Virus record (IMG/VR): IMGVR_UViG_3300035701_001831 | Location: 1 to 29,530 of that record | Origin: a virus | Reading direction: 5' to 3' (one strand) | DNA length: 29,530 bases | Shown here: piece by piece, positions 15,370-23,101 of the stretch | Position numbering within the stretch: position 1 is the first letter of the stretch | Layout: the number at the start of each line of letters is the position of its first letter | Notes under the pieces: generated by a model | Databases searched by the model: none | What the model was told of the DNA's origin: nothing | The model's input: only the letters and a program-made list of their open reading frames with translations | Program-made: the position numbers and the translations under genes

Positions 15370-15892
15370 AGTTTTTATTACCGATGAAGTAAACGATATG
15401 GATGTCGCCCAAGTAACACGGGCAAAGAAACTGAAAGTAGAGACGGGAGCGGCAAAGTATAAGATGATGCCGTCTGCCTGTTCTACTGCTTCTGGTGGAT
15501 ATACTATATCAAACGCCAGCTGTTACTTGAAAAAAGTAATCGTTGGTAGAGCACCCCTAGCGGCAGCGGTGTTGTATTTATTTGACACATCCGCACACGG
15601 GAATAATAGTGCTGATGGTGCTGGTGCGAGTTCATTAACATCGGCAAATGCGTCTGCGGGTGCTGGTCAATTAGCCTCGTTCGGAATATCTGGAACGAAC
15701 AGGATAGCGGCACTATACTTTGACGCATCTGGTCAGTTGTCAGGTCAGTCTGGAACAGGAACATATCCGAAGGAGTTTGACTTCAATGTGTTTTGTTCAA
15801 GCGGACTTGTTGCTACGGTAGGTGACTGCGGTATCGTAGATGGTGGTGCGGCTGGCGGCTTACAGAACGTAACGTTTGTGTATCAAACATAA
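15362..15892 (+). CDS. Ser/Thr/Gly/Ala-rich putative virion protein inside the glycan cassette
   Basis: A 176-residue protein with nothing enzymatic. Its start (GKVFITDEVNDMDVAQV) resembles phage head-decoration or fibre-type proteins. The rest is rich in Gly, Ala, Ser and Thr (roughly 18 percent Ser+Thr by eye), including GNNSADGAGASSLTSANASA near the middle, and looks beta-rich, with IAALYFDASGQLSG and a C-terminal NVTFVYQT. No signal peptide or membrane segment is visible. It has a strong ribosome binding site and is followed immediately by the next ATG. A virion surface protein placed among glycosylation genes is a natural candidate acceptor for the glycan; this is inference. Confidence 0.65.
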   Translation: MGKVFITDEVNDMDVAQVTRAKKLKVETGAAKYKMMPSACSTASGGYTISNASCYLKKVIVGRAPLAAAVLYLFDTSAHGNNSADGAGASSLTSANASAGAGQLASFGISGTNRIAALYFDASGQLSGQSGTGTYPKEFDFNVFCSSGLVATVGDCGIVDGGAAGGLQNVTFVYQT

Positions 15893-17062
15893 ATGAAAAT
15901 AACTTTCGCTGTCCCTAATTCTGGTTGTGCCTATTGGAGAATAAAGCAACCCTGTAATATGATTGCAAAGCAGGAACTTGCCGAAGTCAGGATATTCAAT
16001 TCCAATATAACACATGAGGAAATGGAAGAATGGATGATGTGGGCTGATGTAACAGTAATGCAGTCATCCATGGGTGTCGAAGTAGTGGCATCGATAGCGA
16101 AACTACAATCAATGGGGAAAACGGTGGTAGGGGATTATGACGACTTGTCATTTGCCATATCACCGTTTAACCCCTCTTATAAGACATTAGGACTACACGA
16201 AGTAAAAGTAAAACACGACGGTAAGGAAGACTATATTTGGAAAGATGAAAAACAGGGCTTCAGTATAAAAGCCAACTACTTCAGGTATAAGTCCCTGCAG
16301 GACATACTAAAGATACTTGACCTTACTACGACTACTGGTCAATTTATAAAATCTAAGTATTCCGAATATAGCAAAAACATAATCATACTGCCCAATTCAA
16401 TAAACTTTGAACTATTCAAACCATTTCCAAAAGAAGATAGCGGTCAAGTAAGGATAGGTTGGACACCCTCAGATAGCCATTACTCCGAGATATGGATGGT
16501 AAAACGGATAATGCGTAAGGTGTTTGATAAATACGGCAATAAAGTCAAGCTCGTAATACTGGGTAATCTATTTGAACTTCAGCAAGAATTTAATACTACC
16601 GAAATGGAAAGACACGATTTCATAGGATTAGATATTTACCCTATAAAACTTGCGTCTTTGCAGTTTGATATAGGAATATGTCCGTTAGATGCGATAGAGT
16701 TTAACCGAGCAAAAAGCCAACTAAAATGGAGTGAATATGCGGCACTACGAATACCGAGTGTATGTTCCAAACTGGAACCTTATGACTGCGTGGAAGACGG
16801 GGTTACTGGGATGTTGGCTGCGACAGAAGATGAGTTCTTTGAGAAGATTTGTCAACTCATAGACTCCAAGGAATTAAGAAAGAAAATAGCGGATAACGCA
16901 TACGATAAGAATTATGAGGATTTCAATTTAGAAAAAAATGCCATCCTATGGGTGGATGCTTACGAACAAGCGAGAGATAAATCATGCGAAGTGCTGTCAT
17001 TGGACAAGGGTCAATTGGTAAAAGACACTCCGAAAATCTTACAAACCTCGGACATAAAGTAG
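15893..17062 (+). CDS. GT-B glycosyltransferase (GT4-like)
   Basis: A 389-residue protein whose ATG follows the previous stop directly. The N-terminal domain starts MKITFAVPNSGCAYWRIKQP. The linker has IILPNSINFELF (about 164-175), and the C-terminal nucleotide-sugar domain shows RIGWTPSDSHY, ICPLDAIEFNRAKSQLKWSE (E281 near the usual family Glu) and RIPSVCSKLEPYDCVEDG, followed by a C-terminal helix KELRKKIADNAYDKNYEDF. These are hallmarks of the family. It probably transfers the sugar made by the cassette or a linker sugar. The last 26 or so residues read through the oxidoreductase start in another frame (79-base overlap) and look like an extension beyond the normal end. Confidence 0.85.
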   Translation: MKITFAVPNSGCAYWRIKQPCNMIAKQELAEVRIFNSNITHEEMEEWMMWADVTVMQSSMGVEVVASIAKLQSMGKTVVGDYDDLSFAISPFNPSYKTLGLHEVKVKHDGKEDYIWKDEKQGFSIKANYFRYKSLQDILKILDLTTTTGQFIKSKYSEYSKNIIILPNSINFELFKPFPKEDSGQVRIGWTPSDSHYSEIWMVKRIMRKVFDKYGNKVKLVILGNLFELQQEFNTTEMERHDFIGLDIYPIKLASLQFDIGICPLDAIEFNRAKSQLKWSEYAALRIPSVCSKLEPYDCVEDGVTGMLAATEDEFFEKICQLIDSKELRKKIADNAYDKNYEDFNLEKNAILWVDAYEQARDKSCEVLSLDKGQLVKDTPKILQTSDIK

Positions 17063-17907
17063 TCCCAATAGATATAGGAGACGATTTACCATTTGATGTA
17101 GATTGTGCATTTATATGTACGCCCACGCAGTATCATTGTGAACAAGCATACGAGTACCTAAGCAGAAATATACCCACTTTCATAGAAAAACCCCTTGGTC
17201 ATAACTACAACGAATTGACCAAATTCATACAATCCCTTGCTTCAAACACTACAATAAATATGGTGGGTTGTAATATGAGATTTCACCCAGCTATCCGTGA
17301 TGCTAAGGATTTAGTTCAAAAACACAAAGCTATATTCGCAAGGGCTGAGTACGGATACTACCTACCCTTCTGGCGTAAAGGCGACTACACCAAAAGCTAC
17401 TCCGCAGGAATAGACGGGGGGATAATATTAGACGATATTCACGAGGTAGACTATTTATACTGGCTGTTCGGAAATATTATAGATTTAAAAACGGTGTATG
17501 GGAAAGTAAGCGACCTCGAAATAAAACAAGAAGACATAGCCGAAACAAGCATACTATTCGAGAACGGAGTATCGGCAAGCGTCCATCAAGACTACCTTTG
17601 TAAGAACTACCACAGGACTTTAGAGATACACTTTGCACACGAAAGAGTTAAGTTTGACCTGCCCGTTACCAACCTTGCCTATAAACACCAAATAAAATAC
17701 TTCATGGAATGTATACAGAATAAAAAACAACCTATGAATGGAATAGGGGAGGCGTTTTATGTGCTTACAGCAGTGCTTAGTGCTAAGGAAAACTCTCGCA
17801 ATAATTCAGGCTCGTCTAACGAGCACCAGACTACCACGGAAAGTCCTAATGGACATAGGTGGGAAGACTATGCTAGAGAGAGTTATAGAGAGAACCTTAC
17901 AGTCTAA
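16984..17907 (+). CDS. Gfo/Idh/MocA-family sugar oxidoreductase
   Basis: A 307-residue NAD(P)-dependent enzyme. The Rossmann start is AVIGQGSIGKRHSENL (residues 4-19), followed by AFICTPTQYH, IEKPLGHN (E68, K69) and GGIILDDIHEVDYLYWLFG, in which D150 and H153 hold the catalytic positions of the family. Such enzymes oxidise or reduce a hydroxyl of nucleotide sugars or inositols. The normal domain ends around VLTAVLSAKE; the last 35 or so residues are a Ser/Asn/Thr-rich tail read from the cytidylyltransferase gene in another frame (149-base overlap). The position in the pathway is uncertain. Confidence 0.85.
   Translation: MRSAVIGQGSIGKRHSENLTNLGHKVVPIDIGDDLPFDVDCAFICTPTQYHCEQAYEYLSRNIPTFIEKPLGHNYNELTKFIQSLASNTTINMVGCNMRFHPAIRDAKDLVQKHKAIFARAEYGYYLPFWRKGDYTKSYSAGIDGGIILDDIHEVDYLYWLFGNIIDLKTVYGKVSDLEIKQEDIAETSILFENGVSASVHQDYLCKNYHRTLEIHFAHERVKFDLPVTNLAYKHQIKYFMECIQNKKQPMNGIGEAFYVLTAVLSAKENSRNNSGSSNEHQTTTESPNGHRWEDYARESYRENLTV
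17745..17752 (+). promoter_or_regulatory. Ribosome binding site that sets the cytidylyltransferase start
   Basis: AGGGGAGG stands 6 bases before the ATG at 17759. It supports initiation 149 bases inside the oxidoreductase gene rather than at the GTG at 17780. Confidence 0.6.
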
Positions 17908-18331
17908 AGTAGATAAAGTAGTTGTTGCCGCACCCCACGACCTTGGAATAACATTAGATGTCCCTACGTTCATAGGTGACGAGCACGATGTACTTAAACG
18001 CTATTACGACTGTGCGGCATTTTTTGATGCTGATATTATAGTAAGAATTACATCAGACTGCCCACTTATAGCCCCAGATACTATAAACTACGCACTTGAA
18101 TATTATAAATCACATGATTATCCGTATGTTTATTTCGCACCCGTAGACGGTTTAGATGTAGAAGTATTCAGTTTTAAGTTATTAGAAGAAGCAAATAAAA
18201 CAGCAACTTCAAAAGAAGACAGAGAACACGTTACACCCTATATGAAAAGAAAAACAAAAATGAGTGTGGATAACACAGAAGACTTGGAAAGGGTAAGAAA
18301 AATATGGAATGGCAGGGAAAGAATGTTTTAA
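17759..18331 (+). CDS. SpsF/NeuA-type cytidylyltransferase
   Basis: Members activate nonulosonic acids as CMP-sugars before transfer. The nucleotide-binding start LAIIQARLTSTRLPRKVL (about 13-30) and SDCPLIAPD (from S99) are typical, followed by VDGLDVEVFS, REHVTPYM and a SVDNTEDLERVRKI end. At 190 residues it is shorter than the usual 220-250, mainly from loops being reduced, but all the main motifs are there. The ATG at 17759 has AGGGGAGG at the right distance and adds about 10 residues (MCLQQCLVLR) before the conserved start. It overlaps the next gene by 28 bases. Confidence 0.87.
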   Translation: MCLQQCLVLRKTLAIIQARLTSTRLPRKVLMDIGGKTMLERVIERTLQSKVDKVVVAAPHDLGITLDVPTFIGDEHDVLKRYYDCAAFFDADIIVRITSDCPLIAPDTINYALEYYKSHDYPYVYFAPVDGLDVEVFSFKLLEEANKTATSKEDREHVTPYMKRKTKMSVDNTEDLERVRKIWNGRERMF

Positions 18332-19308
18332 TTACTGGTGGAACGGGTAGTTTTGGCTCTGCATTTTTGCCACATTTAATAGCAAAAAAACCAAGAGCTA
18401 TTCGTATTTATTCTCGTGATGAGCACAAACAATCTATATTATTAAATCAGTATGGTGGTGTTGGAAAAGGTCGCTCTGATATAAATATAAGTGGTCTTAT
18501 TGGAGATGTGAGGGACAAGGATAGATTACAAAGGGCGTGCGAAGACATTCAGGTAATAATTCACGCATGTGCCCTTAAGCAAGTCCAAAGTTGCGAATAC
18601 AACCCATTAGAGACCATTAAAACGAATGTTATGGGGTCTATGAACATCATAGATGCCGCCCTTGACAACAATGTAGAGAAAGTCCTTGCCATAAGCACGG
18701 ATAAGGCAGTAAGTCCCCTAAACCTCTATGGTGCGTCTAAGATGTGTATGGAACGCCTAATGACCACCGCTAACTCATACCGTGGCACTCGTAAGCAAAC
18801 CAAGTTCTGCTCTACCCGATACGGTAATGTGGCAGATAGTAGGGGAACGATAGTTCCTATCTGGCGTGAGATGATAAGAAAAAAAGAAGCCCTGCCAATA
18901 ACAAATGTAAAAGCCACAAGATTTTGGATACCAATGAAAGAAGCCAATAAGTTCGTAATGGACTGTATAGAACTTATGGACTATATGGATGGCGGAGAGA
19001 TATTCGTTCCTAAGATAGCGAGTGTCAATGTAATGGATGTCTACCAAGCCCTAACAGATGGGATGAGCCAATTCACCGTAATAGGGGATAGGATTGGAGA
19101 TAAACTCCACGAAGTCCTAATATCGAAAGAAGAAGCAACTCATACCGTGGACATCGGAGATAAATATATAATTTATCCCGAAGAACCACATTATTCTTAT
19201 AGAAAACCGAAAGGATACTCAATTGCCTACCAAAGTGGCTATTCGTCGGACATTAACGAGCAAAAACTATCCGTCTCTCAAATCAAAACTACTCTGGAAC
19301 AAAACTAA
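18304..19308 (+). CDS. PseB-like nucleotide-sugar 4,6-dehydratase (SDR)
   Basis: The extended SDR fold is evident: ITGGTGSFGSAF (residues 10-21) for NAD(P) binding, IIHACALKQVQSCEYNPLET, then STDKAVSPLNLYGASK, with D133, K134, Y142 and K146 in the active-site positions of PseB/FlaA1/CapD dehydratases. At 334 residues its length matches PseB. It would turn UDP-GlcNAc into the 4-keto-6-deoxy sugar that an aminotransferase uses. Whether it also inverts C5, as PseB does, cannot be read here. The last 29 residues (about SGYSSDINEQ onward) overlap the aminotransferase start in another frame by 86 bases. Confidence 0.88.
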   Translation: MEWQGKNVLITGGTGSFGSAFLPHLIAKKPRAIRIYSRDEHKQSILLNQYGGVGKGRSDINISGLIGDVRDKDRLQRACEDIQVIIHACALKQVQSCEYNPLETIKTNVMGSMNIIDAALDNNVEKVLAISTDKAVSPLNLYGASKMCMERLMTTANSYRGTRKQTKFCSTRYGNVADSRGTIVPIWREMIRKKEALPITNVKATRFWIPMKEANKFVMDCIELMDYMDGGEIFVPKIASVNVMDVYQALTDGMSQFTVIGDRIGDKLHEVLISKEEATHTVDIGDKYIIYPEEPHYSYRKPKGYSIAYQSGYSSDINEQKLSVSQIKTTLEQN

Positions 19309-20536
19309 AAAACTTATAAGTGGGGGGGTTCAAACACTATCTAAACAACCAAATAAGTTTATAGAAGGACAATACCCTCTATACTTAGAAAAGGGGAGTG
19401 GTTGTTATGTTCAGGATAACCAAGGACAGAATTATATAGATTATCCCTGTGGGTTAGGTGCTATTTTACTTGGCTATTCTTACGATGAAGTAAACGAGGC
19501 GATTGAAGAACAATTGGGAAAAGGTTGTTTGTTCACGTTACCCAACAAACTCGAAACGGAACTTGCTTGTAGGTTAAATAAACTAATCCCCTGTGCCGAG
19601 CAGATGCGTTTCCTAAAGACAGGAAGCGAGGCAACGAGTGCGGCGGTTAGAATTGCACGAAGTTATACCGGAAAAGACCATGTGGCAATATGTGGCTATC
19701 ATGGTTGGCATGATTGGTTTACTATTTCTACCCCTAAAAACCAAGGTATCCCAGCATTTTTAAAGGATTTTACACATAAGTTTGAGTATAATAATTTAGA
19801 CAGTCTACATAAAATATTAGACTATAACTGTGTAGGAACGGTTATACTTGAACCCTATATATACGACGCACCCAAAGATAACTTCCTAAAGAAAGTAATC
19901 AAGTTAGCTCATAAGCACGGGGCAGTAGTTATCTTTGACGAAGTAGTTACGGGTTTCAGAACACAAGGCTATTCTGCCCAAAAGATGTTTGGAGTAACCC
20001 CTGATTTAGCATGTTTCGGTAAGGCAATGGCTAATGGTCTTCCGATTTCAGTAGTCTGTGGCAAGAAGAAGATAATGAGTGTTTTAGAGGGTGATACATT
20101 CGTATCCTCAACATTCGGAGGCGAACTCCTATCAATCGCAAGTGCCCTAAAAACCATAGAAATACTTGAAAGAGATAAGGTTCTTGACCATATTGACCTA
20201 ATGGGTCGTAAACTTCAAGATGGATATAATTTTATAGCAAGCACATTAGGCATAGAAACAAGTTGTATAGGCTATCCCAATAGGACGATGTTTATGTTTC
20301 CTACGGGAGAACACAAAAGCCTTTTCTGGCAAGAGTGTATTAAACGAGGCGTGTTATTCGGATATGCCCAATTTATAAACTACTCTCACAAATCAGAAGA
20401 AATAAACTACACACTACAAGTAATAAAAGAAGCACTGGTTGTCTGTAAGAATAACTGGTCAAACCCAGAGAAGGCAATAGTCGGTAAAAAAGCCGAACAA
20501 GTCTTTCGTCTGGTAACTACGAAGAAGGGGCAATGA
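19223..20536 (+). CDS. Class III PLP-dependent aminotransferase
   Basis: A 437-residue protein of the glutamate-1-semialdehyde aminomutase-like group: GSGCYVQDNQGQNYIDYPCG, the family's LKTGSEATSAAVRIAR, DEVVTGFR (from D239) and FGKAMANGLP, where K267 is the PLP lysine. Start TTG at 19223 with AAAGGA 7 bases upstream. Most 4-keto-6-deoxy sugar aminotransferases (PseC, LegC) belong to the DegT/AHBA family instead. Class III members are also found in nonulosonate-like bacterial clusters, so a sugar amination role is plausible here. Length is normal. The stop overlaps the adaptor start (ATGA), tying the cassette to the tail module. Confidence 0.88.
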   Translation: MPTKVAIRRTLTSKNYPSLKSKLLWNKTKKLISGGVQTLSKQPNKFIEGQYPLYLEKGSGCYVQDNQGQNYIDYPCGLGAILLGYSYDEVNEAIEEQLGKGCLFTLPNKLETELACRLNKLIPCAEQMRFLKTGSEATSAAVRIARSYTGKDHVAICGYHGWHDWFTISTPKNQGIPAFLKDFTHKFEYNNLDSLHKILDYNCVGTVILEPYIYDAPKDNFLKKVIKLAHKHGAVVIFDEVVTGFRTQGYSAQKMFGVTPDLACFGKAMANGLPISVVCGKKKIMSVLEGDTFVSSTFGGELLSIASALKTIEILERDKVLDHIDLMGRKLQDGYNFIASTLGIETSCIGYPNRTMFMFPTGEHKSLFWQECIKRGVLFGYAQFINYSHKSEEINYTLQVIKEALVVCKNNWSNPEKAIVGKKAEQVFRLVTTKKGQ

Positions 20537-21207
20537 GCACATCATTTAGCACGCTTAAAAATAACGTAGGTGCGAGAGTTGGAGATACGTCCAGCGTTTT
20601 CGCAACTATTATCGGCACCTATATCAACCAAAGATATAAGGACATATTAAGAAGAACTAACTGGAAAGCAATAAACTATGATTATGTATTAAGTGCTACG
20701 AGTGCTTCTACAAGTTACAAACTTCCTTCTACTTTTGGAAAAGAACTATATGTTTATGACCAAGTTCAGTTAATAGACATACCCTACATAGGATTAGAAA
20801 CGCTTGAGCAGGAATACCAAAGCCAGAAGAACAATAGCGGTACCGTAGAGGGCTATTCAATCTTTGATTCAGTTGACGACATAACCGCCGCCTCTGCCGT
20901 AACAAGAGAAAAAAGGATTAAATTCTGGCGTGGCATAGGTGCTTCGGCTACCTTTGAAATCCCTCACACTCTTAATGCTTTGGCGATGAGTGCCTCTACC
21001 GAAATCCCAATATTTGACTGCGAGAGAGCCATAGAGTTTGGTGCTACCTGCGATGCTTGGTTATATAAAAGACAATTTAATAAAGCAACCGCCTACGAAC
21101 AACTATATGAAAAAGAAATACAGAACCTAATGTGGTCAGAAAACAACAACCCCAATCAGATGCCATCAATGAACCCAATTGCACTGAATCGAGATGAGGG
21201 TATATAA
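20533..21207 (+). CDS. Head-tail adaptor/connector protein (putative)
   Basis: A 224-residue protein that starts STSFSTLKNNVGARVGDTSS, then INQRYKDILRRTNWKAI and YDYVLSATSASTSYKLP. This pattern is common for the podovirus adaptor placed beneath the portal (the gatekeeper or T7 gp11-like position). Helical at its N-terminus and end, with a beta middle part (EIPHTLNALAMSASTEIPIF), it probably forms a ring that joins the portal to the nozzle. It is the first virion gene after the glycan cassette and is followed without a gap by the nozzle-like gene. GAAGGGG stands upstream. Confidence 0.75.
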   Translation: MSTSFSTLKNNVGARVGDTSSVFATIIGTYINQRYKDILRRTNWKAINYDYVLSATSASTSYKLPSTFGKELYVYDQVQLIDIPYIGLETLEQEYQSQKNNSGTVEGYSIFDSVDDITAASAVTREKRIKFWRGIGASATFEIPHTLNALAMSASTEIPIFDCERAIEFGATCDAWLYKRQFNKATAYEQLYEKEIQNLMWSENNNPNQMPSMNPIALNRDEGI

Positions 21208-22779
21208 ATGCCAAGTGATGATACCCTTTTATTTAAAACAATAAGAGACATATCGGGGGGATTAAATACCCGTCAGAATGCGTCTATCTTACAAGATAAC
21301 CAGATGACCGTTCTTTACAACGTGGACATTGGTATTGCTGGTGAGTCAAGCAAGCGTAGGGGGTCTGTTAGGGCGGGAACTGCCGATGTTTCAAATGCGG
21401 ATATAGTTTGTTTACATACTTATATGAGACAGGGCTATTCTGATAGTTTACTTTGTTACGAAGATACTAATGTAAAAGAGTGGACGGGTTCAGGAGCATG
21501 GTCTGCGGCAATTAAGGCAGATTTTACTGCCGCACAAACCGATGTAGGAATTATAAGTGCCAAAGAAAAGAGTCTTGTTCCAGATGATATAGTTATAGTA
21601 AGCAACGGAACTGACGCACCTTTTAGACTTCATAAAGATTCTGGTGGAGTATGGGCGGAACAGAGTTTAGGTGTGGGTGCTACCTCACCCCCGAAATCAA
21701 CAGTAATGGCGTGGTTTGGTAATAGGGTTTGGTTTCTTAAAAACGATTTGTTATATTTTTCAGATGCCTACGATGATGATTACGCAACTTCCTTTACTTC
21801 AACCAATGCTTATCGTGTTCCAGTAGGAACCGAAAGAAAACTTCTTCCCACAAGGGATATGGGTCTGATAGTAATGGGTGAAGAAGCCGTGTGGAGTCTT
21901 GTTCCTACGACTGCTGGATATGCCGACCCTACGGCGGTTCAACCCGAACCCATACTTTTAGATATAGGTATTGCCTCTAAAAAGGGTGCGGTGGTTGGGG
22001 CGGATGATATTTACTTTTTTGCTCACGATGGATTAAGGGGATTAAAGAGAACTCAACAGGACAAATTACAATCAGGTCAATCCTATCCCATATCTTATAG
22101 ACTTAAAGATGAATTTGAAAGAATATCTTGGGCTAACATAGCAAATCTTTCAATGCTTTATTGGGATAACAAAATAATCGTAAGTGTTCCTACAAGTGCT
22201 ACTGCCTATGATACTTGGATATATTATCCAGCCATAGATAGTTTTTTTATAATAACAGGTTGGAAACCATTATGCTGGGAGAAATTCAGAGTAGATAATA
22301 AAGAAAACTCCTACTACGGGATGGATAGTGACGGAATAGTTTATCAGGCGTTTACTGGATATACGGACGAAGGAACATCTAATACCAACGGAACAGCCAT
22401 AACCTACCAAGAAGAAGGTAAGGAAGAAACCCTCGGTCAACCCCTCGTAAAAAAGAACGGCGGAGAGATAGAGATAAAGGCTTCCGCTACGGGAGATTAT
22501 GACCTCGCAATATCTATCTCGATAGATGGTTCTGACTATCAGTCATTGGGGACGATTAACCTAAAGAGTGGTGCTGTCGACATCTCTGGCACGGTTACAC
22601 TACCCTTCACCCTTACCGAACTGGATATAGTAGCAAAGAAATTTCACTTGGATTCCTATGGTGCATGGAAAACAATTAGATTAAAAATAGTTCATAATGC
22701 CACAAATGGCAGTGATGATATAAAAATATTTGAAAGAAGCATAATGGCATATCAAGAAGAATATGAAAGCGAGGATTAG
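21208..22779 (+). CDS. Tail nozzle/tubular or stabilisation protein (putative)
   Basis: A 523-residue protein. DISGGLNTRQNASILQDNQM at its start and repeated YNVD, RRGS and WSAA segments are seen in tail-tube B, nozzle and stabilisation proteins of short-tailed phages. The middle is beta-rich in propeller-like repeats (MAWFGNRVWFLKN, VVGADDIYFFAHDGLRGLK, WDNKIIVSVP). The C-terminal part holds AISISIDGSDYQSLGTI, likely a beta domain. The adaptor gene ends immediately before its ATG. It closes the tail and contacts the fibres coded next. Assigned from sequence pattern and gene order. Confidence 0.78.
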   Translation: MPSDDTLLFKTIRDISGGLNTRQNASILQDNQMTVLYNVDIGIAGESSKRRGSVRAGTADVSNADIVCLHTYMRQGYSDSLLCYEDTNVKEWTGSGAWSAAIKADFTAAQTDVGIISAKEKSLVPDDIVIVSNGTDAPFRLHKDSGGVWAEQSLGVGATSPPKSTVMAWFGNRVWFLKNDLLYFSDAYDDDYATSFTSTNAYRVPVGTERKLLPTRDMGLIVMGEEAVWSLVPTTAGYADPTAVQPEPILLDIGIASKKGAVVGADDIYFFAHDGLRGLKRTQQDKLQSGQSYPISYRLKDEFERISWANIANLSMLYWDNKIIVSVPTSATAYDTWIYYPAIDSFFIITGWKPLCWEKFRVDNKENSYYGMDSDGIVYQAFTGYTDEGTSNTNGTAITYQEEGKEETLGQPLVKKNGGEIEIKASATGDYDLAISISIDGSDYQSLGTINLKSGAVDISGTVTLPFTLTELDIVAKKFHLDSYGAWKTIRLKIVHNATNGSDDIKIFERSIMAYQEEYESED

Positions 22780-23094
22780 TTGGCAACTCTTACACAAAAT
22801 CAAACTTTTACCACGACTGTAACTGCGGCTCAATTAAATGATATAGCAGGAACAGCTACGGTTACAAATATAGCAAATACAGACATAGCGGCGGCAGCTG
22901 ATATAGCGGATACTAAACTCGCCACAATCTCTACTGCTGGTAAGGTAAATCTTACGGCACTCGTAGCAACGGGTCAGGCAACGGGAGATATACTATACTA
23001 TTCTGGGACTGCGTGGGTATTATTGCCCGCAGGTGCGGCAGGAAAATTCCTTATTATGGGTGCTTCTATCCCAGCATGGACAACACACCCATAG
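22780..23094 (+). CDS. Small fibre-type protein, paralogue of the next fibre N-terminus
   Basis: A 104-residue protein beginning with TTG directly after the TAG of the nozzle gene, with GAGGA upstream. It is rich in Thr and Ala. TVTAAQLNDIAGTATVTNIA and IADTKLATISTAGKVN are clearly repeated, with changes, in the first 90 residues of the fibre protein at 23102 (SVTAAKLNNIVTTATISNV, PDTKLGTITTANKVN). The end (YYSGTAWVLLPAGAAGKFLI) is a phage-fibre style repeat. It probably is a short fibre or a fibre adaptor attached to the tail. The pair looks like a tandem duplication. Confidence 0.7.
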   Translation: MATLTQNQTFTTTVTAAQLNDIAGTATVTNIANTDIAAAADIADTKLATISTAGKVNLTALVATGQATGDILYYSGTAWVLLPAGAAGKFLIMGASIPAWTTHP

Positions 23095-23101
23095 GAGATA
23101 T

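Noticed and set aside
17759-17907. Programmed frameshift fusing oxidoreductase and cytidylyltransferase
   Set aside because: No convincing slippery site for the needed +1 shift, and the downstream ATG has its own AGGGGAGG site; overlap is the simpler reading.
9020-20560. Chimeric assembly of bacterial glycan DNA into a phage contig
   Set aside because: Both borders are overlapping, same-strand gene junctions, gene packing and base use match the flanks, and a virion-like gene lies inside. Read mapping would still be the decisive test.
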